From positions 1 to 10,139 of the forward strand of contig CAYGWX010000077.1 in NCBI GenBank assembly GCA_964353855.1: a stretch of 10,139 nucleotides of DNA, given 5' to 3'. This DNA comes from CAYGWX01 sp964353855 [NCBI: uncultured bacterium] (lineage in GTDB: Bacteria; Edwardsbacteria; CAYGWX01). Every line of letters starts with the position of its first letter. Position 1 is the first letter of the stretch. Positions 6,374-10,139 of this stretch are shown in pieces. The notes beneath the pieces were generated by a model. The model saw only the letters and a list, made by a program, of their open reading frames with translations, was not told where the DNA came from and searched no databases. Both the position numbers and the translations under genes were made by a program.

Positions 6374-7639
6374 ATGGAAGAACAGAAAACGTTCAACCGC
6401 TGGTGGATCGTGGTCGGGGCCATCCTGGTCCAGCTCTGCCTGGGCGCGATTTACGCCTGGAGCGTGTTCCGCAAGCCGCTTGAGGCCGAGCTGGGGATCA
6501 CCCCGACCCAGGCCTCCCTGCCGTTCTCGATCGTGCTCATCTTCTTCGCCCTGGCCACGGTCCTGGGCGGACGGCTCCAGGACCGGCTCGGGCCCCGGAT
6601 CGTCGCCATCCTGGGCGGCGTGCTCCTGGCCGCGGGCATGGTCCTGGCGAGTTTCGCCCGGGACATCACGATGCTGGTCGTCGCTTACGGGGTGGTCTCC
6701 GGGATCGGCATCGGATTCGCCTATGTCTGCCCGATCTCGGCCGGGGTCAAGTGGTTCCCGGACAAACGGGGCCTGATCACCGGCCTGTCCGTGGCCGGGT
6801 TCGGGGCGGGAGCGTTCTTCGTTGCCCCCCTGGCCCAGGGTTTCATCTCGGGAAGCCCCTACAACCTGATGGGCGCAAGCCTGTTCGCCCTGCCCAAGCT
6901 CGGGGTGTACAACACCTTCCTCTATCTGGGCGTCGCCTACCTGGTGCTGGTCACGCTCGGCGGTCTGATCCTGCGCAACCCGCCTGCGGGCTACGTGCCC
7001 CAGGGTTGGACCCCGCCCCAGGCGGCCGGCAAGCCGATCGGTGCTAACTATACTCCGGGACAGATGCTCGGAACCGGCCAGTTCTGGATCATCTGGCTGA
7101 TGTACTTCGCGGGCTGCGCCGCGGGCCTGATGATGATCGGCCAGACCTCTCCGATCGCCCAGGAGCTCGCCCGCTTCGACAAGGCCACCGCGGCTGTCGG
7201 GGTTTCGGTGCTCGCGATCTTCAACGCCCTGGGGCGGATCTTCTGGGGCCGGATTTCGGATTCCATCGGCCGATCCCGAACCCTGTTCATCATGTACCTG
7301 ATCAACACCGTCGCCGTGTTCGGGTACTTCCTCATCCCGGCCACCCCGGCCCTGTTCTGGGTGGGCATCGCCCTGGTCGGCGCGACCTTCGGGGGGTACT
7401 TGGCCCTGTATCCGGCGATCACCGCAGACTTTTATGGCACGAAGAGCGTGGGCGTGAATTACGGTTTCGTCTTCACGGCCTACGGCGTGGGCGGGCTCCT
7501 GTCCAATATCTTCGCCCCACGGGTCAAGGAGCTGACCGGGAACTACAATTTCGCCTTCATCCTGACCGGCGTGCTCTGCCTGGCCGCGGCCCTGGTCAGC
7601 CTGGCGATCAAGGCGCCCAGGAAGGTCCAGAGCGCATAG
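6374..7639 (+). CDS. OFA-family major facilitator transporter, probably for a monocarboxylate
   Basis: The 421-aa inner-membrane protein has about 12 hydrophobic helices and belongs to the oxalate/formate antiporter (OFA) group of the major facilitator superfamily. Its N-terminus NRWWIVVGAILVQLCLGAIY is typical of that group. The loop 2-3 motif is GGRLQDRLGPR (65-75), with the matching loop 8-9 motif GRISDSIGR (292-300). AYVCPISAGVKWFPDKRG (116-133) and FYGTKSVGVNYG (353-364) are further family signatures; Lys357 may face a carboxylate substrate (inference). A loop rich in Gly and Pro (about 203-230) separates the two halves. The start is fixed by AGGAG five bases upstream. It follows acs by 91 bp and precedes the porin by 39 bp on the same strand, which argues for acetate or a related short acid rather than oxalate. 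Direction and coupling ion cannot be read from sequence. Confidence 0.88.
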   Translation: MEEQKTFNRWWIVVGAILVQLCLGAIYAWSVFRKPLEAELGITPTQASLPFSIVLIFFALATVLGGRLQDRLGPRIVAILGGVLLAAGMVLASFARDITMLVVAYGVVSGIGIGFAYVCPISAGVKWFPDKRGLITGLSVAGFGAGAFFVAPLAQGFISGSPYNLMGASLFALPKLGVYNTFLYLGVAYLVLVTLGGLILRNPPAGYVPQGWTPPQAAGKPIGANYTPGQMLGTGQFWIIWLMYFAGCAAGLMMIGQTSPIAQELARFDKATAAVGVSVLAIFNALGRIFWGRISDSIGRSRTLFIMYLINTVAVFGYFLIPATPALFWVGIALVGATFGGYLALYPAITADFYGTKSVGVNYGFVFTAYGVGGLLSNIFAPRVKELTGNYNFAFILTGVLCLAAALVSLAIKAPRKVQSA

Positions 7640-7678
7640 ACCCTGCCAGCTTTTCACAATGAAACGAGGTTTACAAAG

Positions 7679-8680
7679 ATGAGAAAATTGGCCGTTCGGG
7701 TGGTCCTCCTCTGCGGCGCCATGCTCTTTCTCGCCGAGGCGGCGGCCGCGTCCGATGTCGACATCAAGTTCGGAGGTTTCGGGCAGTTCCAGTACTACTA
7801 TGAGCAGGGCAGCAATATCAGCAAGTTCGTCCCCAAGCGGGTGCGGTTCAAGGCCACCGGGACCCTGACCGAGAAGGTGGGTTTCTTCATCCAGCACGAC
7901 TTCTGGGGAGCGGGGGGGACGCCGCCCGCCCCGCGCCTCCTGGACGCCCGTTTCGATTACACCCTCTGCCCCTGCGCCAAGCTTTCCGCGGGCCAGTTCG
8001 CCCTTCCCTTCGGCATCGAAGTCTCCAACTCTCCGTATAACCTGGACGCCATCACCTACTCCTATGTGGTTGGGACGGGCTGGCCTCAGACCCCGGGGCC
8101 AACCGGGTTCTTCCCCTACAACCGGGACCTGGGGGTGATGTTCTGGGGGACCTACCCCAAGAACGACTGGAAGGCCACCTACAACCTCGCCGTGTTCAAC
8201 GGCGGAGGTTACGACAAGAGTGAGGAGAATCAGTACAAGGACGTGGTCGGGAGGCTGGCCGGCTCGTACAAATGGGCTACCCTGGGAGGCAGCTACTACT
8301 ACGGGAAGACCGGGGCTATCTCCGACTCCCTCAAGGACAAGGTCCGCTTCGGGGGGGACCTCAAGCTGGACAGGGCCCCGTTCCTGTTCCAGACGGAGTT
8401 CATTCAGGGCTGGGACGACACCGTCACCCGGCGGGGTTACTACGCCCTGGCCGAGGTCAAGCTCTGGAAGGTGCTCCAGCCGGTGATCAAATACGACGTC
8501 TGGGACCCCAACACCGCCACGGGGAACAACCAGGTCAACAAGATCGCCGGGGGCCTGAACTGGTACTTCTCACCGAATTCCAAGCTCCAGGCCATCTATG
8601 AGATTAAGGGCGAGGAGAGTGATCTCGTGCCCACGAGGTACAACGACGACTTCATCCTGCAGTGGGGGATGAGCTTTTAG
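7679..8680 (+). CDS. Outer-membrane porin, OprO/OprP type
   Basis: The 333-aa protein has a signal peptide (1-24, ending AAAA) and the alternating pattern of a beta-barrel, ending in WGMSF with the terminal Phe used by the barrel assembly machinery. Strand motifs RVRFKATGTLTEKVGFFIQ and SAGQFALPFGIE are characteristic of the phosphate-selective porin O/P family; despite the family name, many members pass other anions. Two cysteines in LCPC (near residue 99) are unusual in a barrel strand and may form a disulfide. CGAGGT, eight bases before the ATG, is the ribosome site. As third gene of the acs operon it most likely provides outer-membrane entry for the same small anion handled by the carrier and Acs (inference). 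At 333 aa it is somewhat shorter than OprP. Confidence 0.83.
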   Translation: MRKLAVRVVLLCGAMLFLAEAAAASDVDIKFGGFGQFQYYYEQGSNISKFVPKRVRFKATGTLTEKVGFFIQHDFWGAGGTPPAPRLLDARFDYTLCPCAKLSAGQFALPFGIEVSNSPYNLDAITYSYVVGTGWPQTPGPTGFFPYNRDLGVMFWGTYPKNDWKATYNLAVFNGGGYDKSEENQYKDVVGRLAGSYKWATLGGSYYYGKTGAISDSLKDKVRFGGDLKLDRAPFLFQTEFIQGWDDTVTRRGYYALAEVKLWKVLQPVIKYDVWDPNTATGNNQVNKIAGGLNWYFSPNSKLQAIYEIKGEESDLVPTRYNDDFILQWGMSF

Positions 8681-8697
8681 TCGAAGTCGCCTAAATC

Positions 8698-8729
8698 AAG
8701 GGAGCCTGGCCGAATGGCCAGGCTCCCTT
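8698..8729 (+). terminator. Hairpin closing the acs operon
   Basis: A perfect 14-bp stem (8698-8711 with 8716-8729) closes a GAAT loop 18 nt after the porin stop. The tail CGTTAGTTGG is poor in T, so it is weaker than the terminator at 4101-4140. It may act from both sides, because a convergent gene ends at 8805. Confidence 0.7.
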
Positions 8730-8804
8730 CGTTAGTTGGTCGTCATTCCCACGGGGCGGGGGCGGTGTGGGTGCTTTCTCCTTTTCACCGCAATTATTCT
8801 CAGC

Positions 8805-9410
8805 TCATTTCCCTCCGAACGCCAGATACGCACCAGCGCTCCCTCTTAAACCTTCTGCGAAGGGTCCTTCGCCAGGATTTACGATTTGGTATCGCCCTTC
8901 CAGCTTTAAACCGAACCGGTTAGTCACTCGGTAGTCATACCCTACAAAGGGCTCAAACGTAATAGAGGAGTAGTTCATATCAACGATAACTTGCATGTTT
9001 CCCCATGCGTTGCTATGATAGTGGAGCCATTGGTACCCAGAGCCAACCCCGATATAGGGCGTGCACCGTTTCATCAGCCGGTAAGCCACCCTCGGGGTAA
9101 CCATATAGAGGACCGCGTAATCATACCATCTTTCGGAGGCGTTCTTGGCCTTTTTCGCCATGTCGAAATGAGCCTCAAGGCTTACGTCGAAATGCTCCGA
9201 GACCCTCCCTGTCTCACAGCCTAGTCCTCGAAAGGGCTCGAATCGGTTTGAATATATAGCTGCCTCGACCCAAGGGGTAGGCGGCTGATGTAAGGGGTAA
9301 AACCAGACCCCCATTATACCCACTCGGTAGACAGGATTCTTCCCGAAACCCGTTCCGCCAAGCGTGCATATCAAAGGGATATAGAAAAGCAGCAGCTTCC
9401 TGATTGCCAT
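8805..9410 (-). CDS. Small outer-membrane beta-barrel protein, family not identified
   Basis: The 201-aa protein has a signal peptide (about 1-23, MAIRKLLLFYIPLICTLGG...) and a mature part of short alternating polar/aromatic strands, such as PRVAYRLMKRCTPYIGVGSGYQW, ITFEPFVGYDYRV and FGLKLEGRYQI, separated by Gly/Asn turns. This suggests an 8-strand barrel of the OmpA/OmpX/OmpW size class. The specific family and role are not recognised. It ends in AFGGK rather than the usual terminal aromatic. The ATG is supported by AGGGGGT five bases upstream. Base composition differs: sampled 60-nt lines at 8941, 9121 and 9301 have 23, 30 and 33 G+C, against 45 in the line at 6541. This hints at acquisition by transfer. 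It is convergent with the porin, and the element at 9449-9582 lies in its upstream region. Confidence 0.65.
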   Translation of the reverse strand: MAIRKLLLFYIPLICTLGGTGFGKNPVYRVGIMGVWFYPLHQPPTPWVEAAIYSNRFEPFRGLGCETGRVSEHFDVSLEAHFDMAKKAKNASERWYDYAVLYMVTPRVAYRLMKRCTPYIGVGSGYQWLHYHSNAWGNMQVIVDMNYSSITFEPFVGYDYRVTNRFGLKLEGRYQIVNPGEGPFAEGLRGSAGAYLAFGGK

Positions 9411-9448
9411 AAAAGACCCCCTAATTTATGATGCGCACAACCGGCCAT

Positions 9449-9582
9449 GGGTTGTCTGGTCTGGGTTTCCCAGGGCGGGGGTGGTTTCCTCGGGCGGTTT
9501 TGCTGTAATGAATTAAGGGCTCGGGCTTTAACGAGGCTTCGAGTCATTACACGAAACCCAGCCCGAGGGTTCTTGACAACCC
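9449..9582. repeat. Compound element of nested and interleaved inverted repeats
   Basis: Four perfect 8-bp pairs lie in 134 nt. The outer pair is GGGTTGTC (9449-9456) / GACAACCC (9575-9582). Next is CCTCGGGC (9488-9495) / GCCCGAGG (9561-9568), and inside it TGTAATGA (9504-9511) / TCATTACA (9544-9551). The fourth, CTCGGGCT (9520-9527) / AGCCCGAG (9560-9567), interleaves with the third and competes with the second for the same right arm. A separate hairpin CTGGG-TTT-CCCAG is at 9461-9473. The element fills most of the 186-bp gap between two minus-strand genes. It could be a structured RNA, a processed mobile-element remnant or a protein-binding site; no known class is recognised. Confidence 0.6.
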
Positions 9583-9596
9583 TTACGTCTTACGCC

Positions 9597-10139
9597 TCAT
9601 GTGGTTACAACTTCTGCCTGTGCATATTGCGATCTTCCGCCGTCGGGTCTCACGACTCTTCCTTTTACGGCCACTCTGGTTCCCACTGGGATTCCGGTGA
9701 GGACGTGTAACCCCGTGGTCCCGTCGGCGTAGACCAGGTGCCGGAACCCGGAGGGGTAGGCTTTGCGCGAGGCTTTTCCCTGGTTAACCCAGAGGTCTAT
9801 GAGGATGCCCGCAGGCAAGGGTTCCCATCTTATCCTGACGACTCCGGGGCTTGGGTTTCTTAGTCTGAACCTCTCCGGGGGATTGGGCAGGGGGATGGCT
9901 GGGGGCTGGATGGCCAGGGTTAATCCTACATCCGCTAACACCTGGTTCACGGACACATAGGCGTTGTAACCGGACCAGTGGCTCTCCCGGCCTAAGGTGG
10001 GGTCTGTAGGCTTTAAGAGCCGGGCGTACGCCTCCCACTGGGCCCGTTCCGCATCCGTGATCCCGCCCCAGGCCCGGGTGACCTTGGGGGTGGTCTTCCA
10101 GATTTGCTCCTTCCTCTGGGTCCTGGGCTGGCTGGGCAT
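9597..10139 (-). CDS. Partial hypothetical protein with FN3-like C-terminal half
   Basis: The reading frame enters from the right edge, and the ATG at 10139 may be an internal Met, so the 5' end is probably missing. About 180 residues are visible. The N-terminal half has a basic QPRTQRKEQIWK stretch, an AWGGITDAERAQWEAYA helix and WSGYNAYVSVNQ. That pattern (PRT..., then W...T..R..W, then SGYN.F/Y) occurs in uncharacterised, often phage- or surface-linked proteins, which is a recollection and not a database result. Residues about 86-178 (from PPERFRLRNPSPGVVRIRW to QAEVV) look like one fibronectin type III fold, with the core Trp in RIRWEPLP. No signal peptide is visible in the part shown. 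The function is unknown. G+C is nearer the window average than in the gene at 8805-9410 (37 of 60 at 9841-9900). Confidence 0.6.
   Translation of the reverse strand: MPSQPRTQRKEQIWKTTPKVTRAWGGITDAERAQWEAYARLLKPTDPTLGRESHWSGYNAYVSVNQVLADVGLTLAIQPPAIPLPNPPERFRLRNPSPGVVRIRWEPLPAGILIDLWVNQGKASRKAYPSGFRHLVYADGTTGLHVLTGIPVGTRVAVKGRVVRPDGGRSQYAQAEVVTT

Noticed and set aside
6356-7897. 513-codon open frame antisense to the OFA carrier
   Set aside because: Same shadow effect: a very polar, low-complexity translation opposite a clear 12-helix transporter, spanning the gene boundary into the porin.
9449-9582. Integron attC site
   Set aside because: Size and imperfect palindrome are similar, but the outer boxes have GTT on the left and AAC on the right, opposite to the RYYYAAC...GTTRRRY order, and no integron integrase or cassette array is visible.
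1-10139. CRISPR array, insertion sequence or toxin-antitoxin pair
   Set aside because: No regularly spaced repeats, no transposase or integrase motifs, and no pair of small overlapping genes were seen on either strand.

Overview
The window looks like chromosomal DNA from a GC-rich Gram-negative (diderm) bacterium. The evidence is two outer-membrane beta-barrel proteins, a CsgG-type envelope protein, Sec signal peptides and good sigma70-type promoters (TTGACA / TATAAT-like). The lineage cannot be fixed by eye; the Acs/OFA/porin combination and protein style would suit Desulfobacterota, Acidobacteriota or a related phylum (inference).

Layout. (1) Positions 3-1481, + strand: a YtcJ-like metal-dependent amidohydrolase whose 5' end lies outside the window. 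(2) 1501-2648, - strand: a promoter, a CsgG-like exported protein, a tRNA with anticodon CAT and a hairpin terminator. (3) 2840-4140, + strand: divergently transcribed, a promoter, a hairpin-rich leader, an exported ARPP-1 (DUF6569) family protein and a strong terminator. (4) 4210-8729, + strand: a near-consensus promoter, a structured leader, acetyl-CoA synthetase (acs), an OFA-type major facilitator transporter, an OprO/OprP-type porin and a closing hairpin. (5) 8805-10139, - strand: a small outer-membrane beta-barrel protein of clearly lower GC, then an unusual ~134-nt element of nested and interleaved inverted repeats, then an incomplete protein with an FN3-like C-terminal half running off the right edge.

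How the genes fit together. The acs-OFA-porin operon reads as a complete route for a small carboxylate, probably acetate: entry through the outer membrane (porin), transport across the inner membrane (OFA carrier) and activation to acyl-CoA (Acs). The divergent CsgG-like and ARPP-1 genes both encode exported proteins and share one 430-bp control region, so they may belong to one envelope function that is not characterised. The right-hand 1.4 kb differs in base composition and gene type and looks like the edge of an accessory region.

Most unusual signals: the repeat element at 9449-9582, the ARPP-1 leader with two overlapping alternative stems, and two terminators that share an 18-nt hairpin core in opposite orientations. 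No CRISPR array, transposase, integrase or recognised defence system is visible.
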